Of a stretch of DNA of 31,341 nt, positions 9,160-19,009 are shown one piece after another. How positions within the stretch are numbered: position 1 is the first letter of the stretch; each line of letters opens with the position of its first letter. Source of the DNA: Euprymna scolopes (Eukaryota; Mollusca; Cephalopoda; Sepiida; Sepiolidae); the NCBI GenBank assembly GCA_024364805.1, contig CM044489.1, positions 47,821,247 to 47,852,587 on the forward strand. Direction: 5' to 3'. The translations under genes and the position numbers were made by a program. Below the pieces are notes generated by a model. That model worked only from the letters and a program-made list of their open reading frames with translations. It searched no databases and was not told the DNA's origin.

Positions 9160-10040
9160 TTTCAGTGCCATGATCTTCGGGGGGGGGTCAGTGTCAGTGA
9201 AGTTGGTTTGTCTTCAGGGGTTGTCCACGGTCGTGGTACGTCTCCGGCAGGTGCTAGGTCTCTGAGAGACACATTAGACTCTCTACCATCTGCATGTCGT
9301 GATAGAGCGTAGTGGGGGTTCACCTCTATGAGCTCTACCTCGTCCATCAAGGAATCGTTCTTGGTGTAACGTACATGTCGTCTAAGAAACACATTACCGG
9401 ATCGAGAGAGCCAAGACGGAAGCGGAGCTCCCGCCGAGCTCCGTCGCTGAAAAGGTAAAACCCTTTCGTGTGGAGTGGCATTCCTGGCGGTACAGAATAG
9501 GGATCGAATGGCGTATAATGCGACAGGAAGGAGATTTTTCGAATTATCAATCGAACATCCGTTATTTGATGCAGCCAATTGAACGGTTTTCCAAGTAATG
9601 CCGTTATATTTTTTGCATTGGTTGTAGAGATTGTCCAGCTTATAGCTACTTTTCGTTCGTGTAGAAATCATCGAAGCTGCTTTGAAATCAAAGAAGTCCC
9701 TCGATCCGAATGCATATAGGCTGTAACTCCAAAGATAGCGAATAGTGAACAGAGGCATTGTATAATTGCAGTAGCCGATATGTTTGAGCAAGGGAAGGCA
9801 AAAGGAAACCGTGAAATTTCGTCGACAAGTTAATATATATCAATTCCTTGTTTTGATTGGTAGCGATCCTTTAAAATAAAGACTGAGTATTTCAAACGGT
9901 TGTGTTGCTTTTATTAAAAGGACAGTTTTGGGTTTATAAAACAGAGGCTTTATTTCAGCACACGTTCGGCAGGAATTTGTAATTCTTTTTACCTTCTCAA
10001 CTGAGAAAGGTAAGTTTCTACACCTCACAGCATGAGCCAT
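9160..10040 (-). pseudogene. Integrase region of the CsRn1-like fossil
   Basis: This part of the fossil holds the CRTCAEIKP half of the integrase zinc finger near 9960-9980. Towards lower coordinates lies a C-terminal integrase part with the PVALYAIRSLFCTARNATPH pattern. That pattern is typical of the helix after the catalytic core in Gypsy integrases. The region then runs into the basic pol C-terminus (near 9350). It is non-functional. Confidence 0.75.
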
Positions 10041-10317
10041 TCGAGTAATGCCCGAATGACAGCGATTGTTATGTAGCGTTCGGAGTTTATCCCCGCTTGA
10101 TGTCGTACATCATACTCTTGATAGTGTATCAGCTTTTAAGTTCTCCTTGCCAGGTCAATAGCTGACGTCAAAGGAGAAACAAGATAGTTTAATTCTCCAC
10201 CTCACTATTGTCTCATTTTTTTTATTTTGCTTGTAGTCTTAGTTGAACATTTTTGGTCAGTAATAAGTTTAAAGTAGCGTCCGATCAGGTAGTGCCGCCA
10301 TTTTCTTAATGCCTCGA

Positions 10318-11215
10318 CTATGGCTTAGGCTTCCTTTTTAATTGCAGGATGTAGTCGTTCAGCCCGTGAGAGGGTCCTTGAAAAAAGACTACAGGAGGAT
10401 TAGCTTGTCTCAAAGAAGCAGCAATAGCACAGTCTGACGTTTTCGTTTCAACAACCAGGATAATATTTTGGTTTATTGTTGTAATTGCTGATTTCGAAAT
10501 GTCTTTTTTCAGTTCATCGAATGCCTCTACGGCTTGACGGGACAGAGGAAACATCTCTACTTGTGTTAATGGATGTATATTTTCCGAGAACGATGTAATC
10601 TATTAGAAGTAGTGAGCAAACACGCCCATAGCACGTCGAAGGGAAGGCCAATTGTGAAGAACAGGCATCTGGAATAAAGGTTTCAATCGATCTGCGTCCG
10701 ATGCTATAAAACCTTTGCTTACCACAGTAGATTTATTTTGTCCAGTCTAAACGAGCATTTGTCATCGTTTAGGGTAAGGTTCTATTTCTTGACGGCGGAC
10801 ATGTATGACCACATACTGGGACATTGTCAATGTACACAAATGTGCCTTCCAATTTCTCATCCGTTATGATTTGGTCGACTATTCTTTGGAAGCTGGCTAC
10901 CCCATTCGTAAAACCAAAAGGAATTCTGTGATCTACTTGACCGTTCGCCTCGAAATCTATGTATAGCTTGTCTTTTTGGCTATTTCGCCTATCATTTAAT
11001 ATATCCTGGGTAGTAGGAACGAGTCCAAGAGTACATCTATTTATGGTTTGGGAGTAATCTATAACCATTCTCTTTTTATGATTTTCAGAAGTAGTTACAA
11101 CTACCTGAGCCCTCCAGGGTGAGTTACTAAGTTCAACTATACCCTTCTCGAGTATTCTTTTTATCTCGGAGTCAATGAATTTCTTATTATAAGACAAACG
11201 TCTGCTTCTCACTGC
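10318..11215 (-). pseudogene. Reverse transcriptase and RNase H region of the CsRn1-like fossil
   Basis: The reverse transcriptase part shows the Gypsy features IKRILEKGIVELSNSPWRAQ, VVTTSENHKKRMVIDYSQTI, FGFTNGVASFQRIVDQII and a polymerase-site-like FVYIDNV. The RNase H part shows AFDELKKDISKSA and a LKRKPKP-like end. The part order and spacing are normal for the family. It is a fossil without coding function. Confidence 0.85.
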
Positions 11216-11479
11216 TATGGGTTTTCAGTTTTCAGTTAGGTTTTCGAAAAGTGACAGGTACTGGATTTTTGCTGTCGCCAAACCACAAATTTTCAATGCG
11301 GACATTGAACCGCCAAACGGAATTTCAATCTGTAAGTGTTGCCACAAAAAATCGTGTCCCAGTATTATTTGGCAACAAAGGTTTTTCATTGTGGATAATT
11401 TAGTGGTTTTATAGAAGACGTCATTAAAAAGTAAGTCTACCAAATAATAACCACTTACTTGTGCAGACAATGACACTTT

Positions 11480-12185
11480 TGCCATTGTTACTCTGCTGGG
11501 GAGAGGACAAAATACAATTTGTTGGTTTTTGTCGAGCTTTCTTTCATAAAATTTTCTGAACTCCCGGTATCGAGCAAATGATTCATAGATCTCCGGTTAA
11601 TTTTTACTTTTACAATACTTTTTGAAAGACAGGGGAGTTGTATTTTGACTAGTGGCTTTGTATAGGGTTTTAGAAAACTTGCATATCTTTGAAAAATGAC
11701 ACAGTTTTCCACATTTATGACAACGAGTATCTCTAACAGGGCATTAAAGTTGTAGGTGCTTAGACAAGCCAAAAAAATAGGTTCCCTTTTTAAAGCGGCA
11801 GTGACCGATTGTTCTTAAAACTTCGTCGGACTATCGTTATGGGTGGGGGAGGGCTGTAGGAACAGGTGGGTTTAGCGCAGCACCCACGGTGTCTGACTGT
11901 AAATAAGAACTAGACTGCTGTATAGCATATTCGAAAGTATAGGCTTGCTCGTAAGAAGCTGTTCTAAGTGTAAGGATCTTATTCTCAAGAAGACGTTGGC
12001 TTACCTGAGCATGACGCAATGTAAGTCGTTAATGAAGGCGTTCAAAATGTGTTGCTCTTAGGCATTTAATGCAGAATTTGCAATCTTTGCCCAGTGTCTT
12101 AAGGAACTGGTCCAATGTTTCGTCTGATTCTTGTCGGCGAGTCGCAAGTAGGTGTCTAGAATTCACGATTTGTTTTCATTCTGCT
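11480..12185 (-). pseudogene. Gag and protease region of the CsRn1-like fossil
   Basis: The protease part contains KVKINRRSMNHLLDTGSSEN, with the DTGS active-site wording of retroelement aspartic proteases. Upstream are a knuckle-like stretch and a capsid C-terminus including the phrase SQRLLENKILTLRTASYEQA. This capsid wording is why I favour a CsRn1-like assignment. The gag N-terminus and 5' LTR are not recognised. Confidence 0.7.
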
Positions 12186-12965
12186 TATTTTATACGTTAG
12201 AATATTAATCTCGCAGTACACCGTTTTTTTTGTTTTTATTTTTTTTTTTACAATCTTGTTATATTTATTTTTGTTGATTTATTTGTTTGTTCATTATCTG
12301 TTATTTCTTCATATTTTCATTTGTATTTATTTTATATAAGTTACGATGTTTTTTTTTTTCGAATTAAAGTTGAAATGTAGATAAGTTTTTAATCTTAATT
12401 TTAAATCTAAATATAATTATGGTTTTACATTCATTTTCTTTTATTATTTAAGAATAATAACAGCTGACTAAAATACCTTTGATTAAAAAAAAACATACAT
12501 CCAAAACTTCTAAGAAGATCGGAATTTTATATGGAAATTTGTTACTTTTAACTCGTGAGTTTTCTTATAATTTTATTACTGTTCTATATTAAAATAAGAT
12601 AATCCTGGAATTTTGAGCCTCTGATGTTAAGCTATTCACAAAATGAAACGTTTAGTATTTTGCAAGAAAACTGCAGAATTGCAAGATATATTTTTCCTTA
12701 ATAAAAATTGAATTCAGACATGGTCGGCCCATGGAAATTGTATATGAATGTGTAGAAGCCAGGAATCAAAAAAAGAAAAAAAGACATGAAATTTCAGTTT
12801 GACCTATACAACGATTTGAGTAAATTTTGCTATGTCGGAAATATCTAAAAGAAAATGATATGGCACTCTATGTAAGAATCAGATCCGATGATTTTACATA
12901 GAATTACCCATGTACGTATGGAATGCACATTCTCCGCTTAAAAGAATTGGAAAATTGTGTCTTAA
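12186..12965. other. AT-rich stretch, no gene seen
   Basis: T-rich and A-rich low-complexity sequence with no coding potential, no RNA gene and no recognisable repeat termini. It directly follows the gag end of the Gypsy fossil, so the missing 5' end is not hidden here in any form I can see. Confidence 0.6.
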
Positions 12966-12969
12966 TGGA

Positions 12970-13262
12970 ATACCCTGACTAGTGAATAAAGTACTTGTGA
13001 AAATTCAGTTGTAAGTTGCACTTTTCTGCATGTTGAACGTTCAGACCTCAATGTATACGACACTCAAAATACAATTACGAATTACTTTGGATTTCTATAC
13101 TAAGTAAGAGCTTACTATTAAGGGTTCCGTTCACAATTTCGTGTAGATTCCAGAGTTCGACAGAAATATTCTCAAGATATACATTACAAAGGTGGGTTGA
13201 AAAAGTTGTAGAAATAACATTCAAGATGAGAACAGTAGTCCGAAAAATCTTAATTCCAGAAA
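12970..13262 (+). mobile_element. SINE-2 copy C, tRNA-derived
   Basis: The head has ctagtgaataaagtacttgt near 12979 and agttgtaagttgcac. The body has cgtgtagattccagagttcg near 13141. The tail has gatgagaacagtagtccgaa near 13225-13244. It is in the same orientation as copy B (4030-4328) and opposite to copy A (3080-3372). The B box is worn, so independent transcription is unlikely. Confidence 0.65.
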
Positions 13263-13911
13263 TGCTGTTAATCTGGATGACCAATTCGACGATGTTTTAC
13301 CACTGTACTTACTCGGCGTTGGCTGGGAGCTGTTTTAATTTCATTTTTATTGTGTTCAATGTACAGTTTTATTGATATGATTGTGGTTTTAACTTTTAAT
13401 ATAATTTTAATACGTAAATGGAATCATTACGGATTTAATTATAAACTTATTAATTGAAACGAATTCTTATAAAACTATTGTTAACGTTACGGTAATGAAG
13501 TTGTCGTTTGTAAATAGCTTCCCAAACTTTTACTATTTAAATAGGTGATTTGCTCAGACATTTAAAGCCAGAACCAAGAATTCAGCAGTTTAAAATGTTT
13601 CAAATGGCGTTAACATTCGATTTTATTCTGAAACAAAATATATAAATATCTGACTTCAAAACTTAAAAGTGAAAAACCGAAATGCATTTTGCTGGATTTA
13701 ATTTTCTAATTATGTTTTAAATATGTTTCACAGTTTATTTTACGGTATTGCTTTCTATTTAAGTAAATATCCGATTAATAGTAAATAAAAACATTAATAT
13801 GAGAATAACGTACAATTTAGATATATGCTCTCTCTCTCTCTCTCTCTCTCTTCATCATCATCATCTTGTTAATCGTAAGTCTACCGTAGTCATCGGTATA
13901 TCTTTTCTTTT
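13263..13911. other. AT-rich stretch, no gene seen
   Basis: Low-complexity AT-rich sequence with a short CT and TCA microsatellite near its right end. No coding or RNA signal is recognised. Confidence 0.6.
13828..13865. repeat. (CT)n followed by (TCA)n microsatellite
   Basis: A CT tract at 13828-13851 runs directly into a TCA tract ending near 13865. Confidence 0.92.
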
Positions 13912-14600
13912 TTCTTTTTTTTACAAAAGGGTTACTACATATCAATAGCGGGAGGCCACTCGAGGATAATGGTTAATGTGTGTATTGGAATCATTGGGAC
14001 AGTAGCGTAGTAATCATTTGTGTCAAAAATTTGTATTATCAGATTATTTATGAGGACGGTTCAATAAGAACTTGTTTACGTTGGACTTGAAGACAATATT
14101 GTAGTCAGCTGAAAAGCAGACTACCAGAACAGTCCCAGAGATGGGAACTTCTAGGAAAGAAGCTTTGTTGATGGAATCCACGTTTAGGTTTAGGAACCGA
14201 TAGAGAGTGGGGGAATTATTGATAGTGATTTTTGGTTAGACGAGTGTTTTTGTTTTTTGTTTTTTTTTGTGAAAGATTGGCGAGGGAGTCCTACAGATTG
14301 CTCAATCGAACACTTGCCATGAAATAACGATAGAGAAGAGACAAACTTGCAACGTCTCTTCTGTAGGAAAGGCGTGGCAGAGAAGATAAAAGGTCATCGC
14401 CTACTAGACTACGAAGTTGGTTTTGAACTCTGTCAATGCAGGAGAGGATACTCTGTGCAGCTCCTTCTCAGATGTGGCAACAGTACTTCATCCTAGAACG
14501 TACTTGGCTCTGATACAGATAGAGAATTGCATTGGCAGTGAGTTTTCTACTGGAGCGGTAGAATGATCCAACCATTTTCCAACGACCTTGGAAATGGATT
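13912..14600 (-). mobile_element. LINE-A copy 2: RT C-terminal region plus 3' UTR
   Basis: This is the longest LINE-A piece in the window. On the minus strand it starts near 14600 with a tract reading KMVGSFYRSSRKLTANAILY and then MKYCCHI, matching the conserved region just after the reverse transcriptase in CR1/Jockey-type LINEs. It continues through LVGDDLLSSLPRLSYRRDVA and SLLYRYFMASVRLSNL. It then passes the terminal part around 14080-14190 and the aggccactcgaggataa UTR motif near 13952-13968. It ends in the same ttttttacaaaa tail (plus strand, near 13915-13927) as copy 1. The copy is 5'-truncated and carries in-frame stops and frame changes. No endonuclease or RT active site is present. 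Confidence 0.75.
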
Positions 14601-15151
14601 TCTAACAACTAAAGATTAATAAACCATCTTGAACAATAGGCATCACATACAGGTTCATATTTACAAAATTTGTCTCTTCGTAATGTAATGGTGTAACGAA
14701 GCTACTGACACTTATGCAACACCAGCGACATCTAGACTTATGCAAATGATCAAGCCGTGGTGCGAGGTGACGTCACAGCAGAGGAATAGGAAGGAAAGAA
14801 AAGCGGAGAGGAAAAAAGTACGTGTCAACACGCAGTTCATGTGGCAGAAGACTTAAAAAGTTAGGTTAGGATATTGTTTAAAAGATTTTTGGGCGGCCGT
14901 ACACAGTGGAACAAATTACACACAAATTAGAAGGTTATAGCTACAGACTAAGCAACTAATTGAACATATTGCCGCTTGCCTAGAAAATACATGTCAGGGG
15001 TCTTGGAATGGAAACGACCAGTAATTAACGCTTTTTCTTTCAACTGAAAAAAAAAACGCGTATGGAATTTCTTTCGTTAGTTTCTTTGCAAGAATTTCAT
15101 ACACAACGCCGGATCCATGTTAAAATGTAACGACTGACAGGAATTAGTGAG
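14601..15151. other. Unidentified block with tgtaacga motifs
   Basis: From about 14690 to 15140 composition is less AT-rich than its flanks, with purine-rich tracts and a perfect tgacgtca palindrome at 14768-14775. The motif tgtaacga followed closely by ctgaca occurs near 14693 and again near 15128. Many LTRs begin with TGTAACG, so a solo LTR is possible. I cannot find matching ends or a target-site duplication. No reading frame is recognised. Confidence 0.3.
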
Positions 15152-15153
15152 TA

Positions 15154-15319
15154 GGCTGTGACAACAGCATATTCTTTTCGTTGTTTTGACTCTTGGGTAT
15201 ATATCCGTTAATATATTGTTTTTATATAGACGAATGTGGTTCTCAGTTGATTGTATCTAACTGTGTCGGATATATACCCGAGTCAAAAGAATGGAAAGAA
15301 TATTCTGTTGTCACAGCCC
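15154..15319. mobile_element. MITE with 54-bp terminal inverted repeats
   Basis: The arms at 15154-15207 and 15267-15319 are reverse complements with only a few mismatches and a 2-base length difference. They start ggctgtgacaacag and reach gggtatatatccg. TA flanks both ends (15152-15153 and 15320-15321). That fits a Tc1/mariner-type target duplication and a 166-bp non-autonomous element with a loop of about 60 bases. No coding capacity exists. The source transposase is not in this window: the inverted repeats match neither mariner here. Confidence 0.88.
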
Positions 15320-15321
15320 TA

Positions 15322-15754
15322 TTCATGAGTGATGTGTAGTAAAAATAATTTTATGTAGAACTGGAAAAAAGGAAATTATTTACTCGGCATACCGCCATTT
15401 GTAATCTGCCGATTACAGCACTAAAGTAAAACAACACTTATAGTTGTTATAAATTACAAATGCTTACTTGTCAGTACAATAATTGCAAAAAGGAAATATA
15501 TTTATCCGAGGGTGAAACAAATTTTTTAAAAAATGTAAAATGTAAAATGTATTTTATTTTAGAGCATTGTAAATTAACTATTTTCTAAGAAAATCGGAAC
15601 TAAACCTATTTTAAGTCAAATAATAGGTAAAAATTGGCTGCTCAGAATAAAATATCGATCCGTCACATATATTACTATATCGCAGAAATATACAAGATAT
15701 CTTTATATTTTAGCTATGTTTATTTATTTATTTTATTTGATGGAAATAATCATA
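15322..15754. other. AT-rich stretch, no gene seen
   Basis: Short AT-rich reading frames only, without recognisable domains. It contains a small tandem duplication of taaaatgtaaaatgta near 15530-15550. Confidence 0.55.
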
Positions 15755-15756
15755 TA

Positions 15757-16950
15757 AGATTGACACGAAAGTTCTTGTGGTCTTATTATTATTGGCTCCA
15801 ACAAAAATTTATTGATCGAAATAAGCACCATCAGAATCAACACACACTTGATAACGCAAAACAAGTGTATTTATGCCAGTAACATAGAAAAATCTTGTGT
15901 TCTGATAGCGATGAAGTCGCTGAAGGTGTTTTTCAGATCGCTTAGGGCTTTTAAGCATTTCTCCAGCAGAAAGTTGTCAGGGTGTTTGAAAAAGTGGTAG
16001 TCAGTAGGTGAGAGGCATAAAGAGTATGGAGGATGAAGTCGAGTTTTGTAATTCAACTCGTTCAGCTTCTGCAATGTGCAGCATTGTCAAGCAGGAGAAT
16101 TTGGCCTTTTCTGTTGACTAATGCTGGGTGTTGTTGTTGAAGTCTCTGGTGACTTTCATGTATTTATTGGCAGTACATAATGGTTAGGCCGGCATTTAAA
16201 AAATTGAGATGAGGTCGCAAATCACCAAGCAGTCTGCATGACCTTCTTTTGATCCAACTCTGGTTTCGGGAAGTGACGTGGAGTGTCGCCGGCATCTAAC
16301 CACTGAGCTGAGCGTCGCCAGTTGTCGTAAAGAACCCACTTTTCATTGCAAGTTATAACCCGGTTGAGAAACGGGTCTTATTGCGTGAAATAAGGGAAGA
16401 TGACACTTCATAACGGTGGTTCTTTTAGTTGTCGTTCAATTCGTGAGGCACCGATTTATCAAGTTCTATTGCCTTTTCAATCGCTGTCACGTGGTTGGAA
16501 ATCGCCGTATACGTTACGCCTAATTCAGAAGCAAATTTTTGAACAGTTGTACGTGGATTGGCTTCAACTAAGGCTCTTTATTTTAATGATCGTTAACATC
16601 CGATGGCCGACCACTATGCTCATTATATTCAAGATTCTCGTCGCCGCCACAAAATTTCTTAACCCATCATTGTGCTGTGCATTCAGTAGTACTTCCTGGG
16701 CCAAACGGTTTTTTGATATCGCGATGTGTTTCAACAGCTTTTAGGTCTAGCTTGAATTGAAATAAGAAAACGCTGATAATTTGCTTTTTTCCATCTTATA
16801 TTCGACGTTCTGAAAACGATTGTAATATAAACGACTAGATGTAGCGAAAACGCTCTTTAAAATCATAAAGTAAATGTATTATAACGAAATTTATTTGAAA
16901 ATGCATCATTTGAAATTTTTAAAAATTCTGCAAGAACTTTCATGACCACC
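15757..16950 (-). mobile_element. Irritans-type mariner, complete length, decayed
   Basis: TA dinucleotides flank the element (15755-15756 and 16951-16952). The two ends form imperfect inverted repeats of about 21 bp sharing the core gaaagttcttg, the wording of irritans/Hsmar-type mariner termini. The 1194-bp length fits the family. The transposase on the minus strand covers most of the element, but it has stops, frame changes and an apparent small deletion. It is more worn than the mariner at 4.65-5.91 kb, so it is probably an older insertion of a different mariner lineage. Confidence 0.88.
15809..16794 (-). pseudogene. Mariner transposase pseudogene (irritans lineage)
   Basis: The likely start is the ATG at 16794 (MEKSKLSAF) and the likely end is at 15809 after DSDGAYFDQ. 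From N to C the visible pieces are AVETHRDIKKPFGPG, SGRPSDVND (helix-turn-helix region), VPHELND, then VITCNEKWVLYDNWRRSAQW near 16300-16350. Then come PRHFPKPELDQK, VNRKGQILLLDNA near 16100 and HPPYSLCLSPTDYHFFKHPD near 15985-16030. In this family the first catalytic residue lies in a CDEKW motif. Here it reads CNEKW, an Asp-to-Asn change that would abolish catalysis. A deletion with frame change lies just after LLLDNA, removing much of the spacer before the third aspartate. The pseudogene is old and inactive. Confidence 0.88.
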
Positions 16951-16952
16951 TA

Positions 16953-17235
16953 ATAATTCAAGATTCACGTTAATTAAACTGCGTAGTTTGCCAGCAATGT
17001 TTGTAAAATCTAAATTTTTTTTCAGAATAACAAACAAAATGTTCTAAACATGGAACTTTAATAAGGCAATTTTGCTTGGAAGAAAACTAATTAATGATTT
17101 GGTTGACGATTAAAATGGCAGCTGATTTGTTTGTCCAAGCATAACGTGAGTCCTTCAGATTTTAATATGGATTTGCGTTGTCACGATCAAATACCAATTA
17201 GGCGTAGTTATTAAATTTGATATGTTCGTCTCTAT
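16953..17235. other. AT-rich spacer
   Basis: No recognised feature lies between the mariner and the start of the RTE-like LINE. Confidence 0.5.
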
Positions 17236-17239
17236 CTTC

Positions 17240-17912
17240 TTGGCATAGCCAGTGCCCTGACTCTTACTCTCTTACTATATCATACAGGCTAAAGACTTTG
17301 ACTTCCCAAATTGGCATTGGTTGGGGGGCTTGCATGTCTCAGTAACCCCAAGAGCTAAGCCGGTGAAAGATTCGTTTCCTGGTAGGGCCATCCATGTCGG
17401 ACAGGTCGACGAGTAGAGGCCAGACTAAGAGCATTCCATCTACCTTCTGGGAAGGTTGGGCGTGGGGCCAGCACCCTCACACCGAAAAAAGATTACCTCG
17501 CTACAAAAGAATCTACAAAAACTCGAGAGGCTTTGGTTCTGGGAGAGGAAGGTCCTGCACCTGCAGAAAGTATGACGTGCTGAGGTCAAAGTCGAAAGGA
17601 TGCTTCAGTGCCGAAAACCCTTTTATCGACCAGGACAATCACCACAATCGCTGCATGGAATTACGATGGATCAGGCACACTATGAGGAAACAAACAACAA
17701 ACATCACACGCCAGGCCCTGACCTAGAACCCTCACGGCAAAAGGAAAAGAGGTCGACCAAAGAACACTTGGAGGTGGACGCCAAGCAGAACGGCTACTTC
17801 TGGGAGGAGCTGGAGCGAACTACCCAGGACCGTGGACGCTAGTGGGCTGTTGTGGATGGCCTATTCCTCTCCAGGGGCTCAAGACTATGATGATGGTGAT
17901 AACGACTTCACG
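17240..17912 (+). mobile_element. Internally deleted RTE-type LINE (5' and 3' ends joined)
   Basis: The left part (to about 17658) is a leader region plus the N-terminus of a LINE polyprotein. It reads REALVLGEEGPAPAESM, then SRKDASVPKTLLSTRTITTI and AAWN. In RTE-type elements, an ITTIATWNVRT-like tract opens the apurinic endonuclease domain. Directly after WN the frame changes, and the next residues are RWIRHTMRK, NITRQAL, NPHGKRKRGRPKNTW and FWEELERTTQDRGR. That is the conserved C-terminal tail of the same LINE type, which ends in a tgatgatgg-like 3' tail near 17890. Nearly the whole endonuclease and reverse transcriptase are therefore missing. A tga stop lies in the N-terminal part (near 17579), and a short deletion between two ttggag copies follows KNTW. 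This is a non-autonomous relic; assignment to RTE rather than a relative is by motif memory. Confidence 0.7.
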
Positions 17913-18138
17913 CTGAGGTCTAAGAATAGTATTTTTTGTTGTTTGTTTGTTTGTTTGTTCTCAGAAAAGAATATATCCTTATACAGTAGTCATTTTTAGT
18001 TTTGTAGCAATCTATGGTGGCCCTTTCAGAGGATCTACATTATTTCTCCATAAAAAAAATCTTACCTTTTGTCTAGCGTTTGAATGCTCTTTATCCACAA
18101 ATCAATGTTTTCTACAAAACAATAATGGCAATTTATTT
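17913..18138. other. AT-rich spacer
   Basis: It contains a short tttgtttgtttg tract near 17940-17958. No gene or element is recognised. Confidence 0.5.
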
Positions 18139-18140
18139 TA

Positions 18141-18483
18141 CCAAAGGCGTTTCAAAAGTAATGCCTTATATTTTTTTTTATGGATTAGAGAGGATTGTAA
18201 ATTGCATTGTTTTGATTAACTTAATTCATGGCCTGAAAGTTTTGTTTCTCTCTTGCGAATATTAACGATGTGAAACTCTAAGAAAGCAATCCCTGTCATG
18301 GATGTGCGTCAGGAGCAGAGAATCATCATTGAATGCAGAAGTGCATTGAGTATCATAATGACTATGAAGAAAAATAAATTTTGAAACACGAAAAGTTGCT
18401 CGTTTTAATGGCACCGCTTACGTCTTCGTAGCTCTTCAACTTTTTGAGTTAAATAAGCGGTTTTACTTTTAGAACGACCCTCG
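18141..18483 (+). mobile_element. Internally deleted mariner-like element
   Basis: TA flanks both ends (18139-18140 and 18484-18485). The left end (ccaaaggcgtttcaaaagta) and the reverse complement of the right end (cgagggtcgttctaaaagta) are similar over about 24 bases. The gttcWaaaagtaa core is familiar from mariner termini. Inside, an ATG at about 18299 opens MDVRQEQRIIIECRSAL, which resembles the beginning of some mariner transposases. The frame soon dissolves, and the element is only 343 bp. It looks like a deletion derivative keeping the 5' leader and first codons. The inverted repeats are not the same as those of either mariner above. Confidence 0.6.
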
Positions 18484-18485
18484 TA

Positions 18486-19008
18486 ATTACTAATTTTTTT
18501 TAAAAGAACAAGACATGAAGCTACTTGATATCAGGAGTTTAAAACCCAGCAAATACCAATTTTTTTTCCTTTTGTCAGAAACCCTGCTCATAGTTTTATT
18601 CTTTAGTTCTTACATTCTAAGGAATTAATAACTTTTTCTTATTTTAATAAAATTGTTACTATTTTTCAAGAAATATATTTTCTAAGTTGTAGCAAGGGTG
18701 GTGGAACCGATGACAATAGACAAGGGTTAGAGTTAGCTGTATAGTGTACCATAGTTCTTAATGGCAAGCAAAAACGTAAGCACGCGTGATAAACATAACA
18801 AAATGATGCTAAAAGTGATGCAACATAAACATTTTTTTTTAATTGCATTATTCAGTCCTAAGAACGGATTATGGTATACATGATGATTTTTTTAACTCAC
18901 CTTCATCCCTATATCGTCACTTGGATGTAATGAGCTACTATTTGGGACGATGCCTAGGAAATATTAACAAGATGTTGATTTACATTACATTTAAACTTTT
19001 GCATATCA
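18486..19008. other. AT-rich stretch, no gene seen
   Basis: No domain-bearing frame, RNA gene or repeat terminus was recognised. Confidence 0.55.
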
Positions 19009-19009
19009 G

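Larger units (their letters stand above)
8814..12185 (-). mobile_element. Fossil Gypsy (Ty3-like) LTR retrotransposon, CsRn1-like
   Basis: This is an old, clearly broken Gypsy-type element on the minus strand, with parts in the usual order. A gag capsid end lies near 11840-12180 and a nucleocapsid-like knuckle near 11690-11760. A protease with an LDTGSS active site lies near 11570. Reverse transcriptase spans about 10770-11215 and RNase H lies near 10320-10560. Integrase zinc-finger and C-terminal parts lie at about 9160-10040. A polypurine tract (agtgggggagaa on the minus strand, about 8815-8826) is followed by tgttgtgaat, the expected start of a 3' LTR. No 5' LTR was found past gag. The gag wording (SQRLLENKILTLRTA) resembles the CsRn1 clade. 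There are several breaks, and with only one LTR end visible its age cannot be read from LTR divergence. By decay it is older than the element at 26-30 kb. Confidence 0.85.

Noticed and set aside
16400-16744. 114-codon plus-strand frame
   Set aside because: It lies antisense to the irritans-type mariner transposase, which explains the sequence better.
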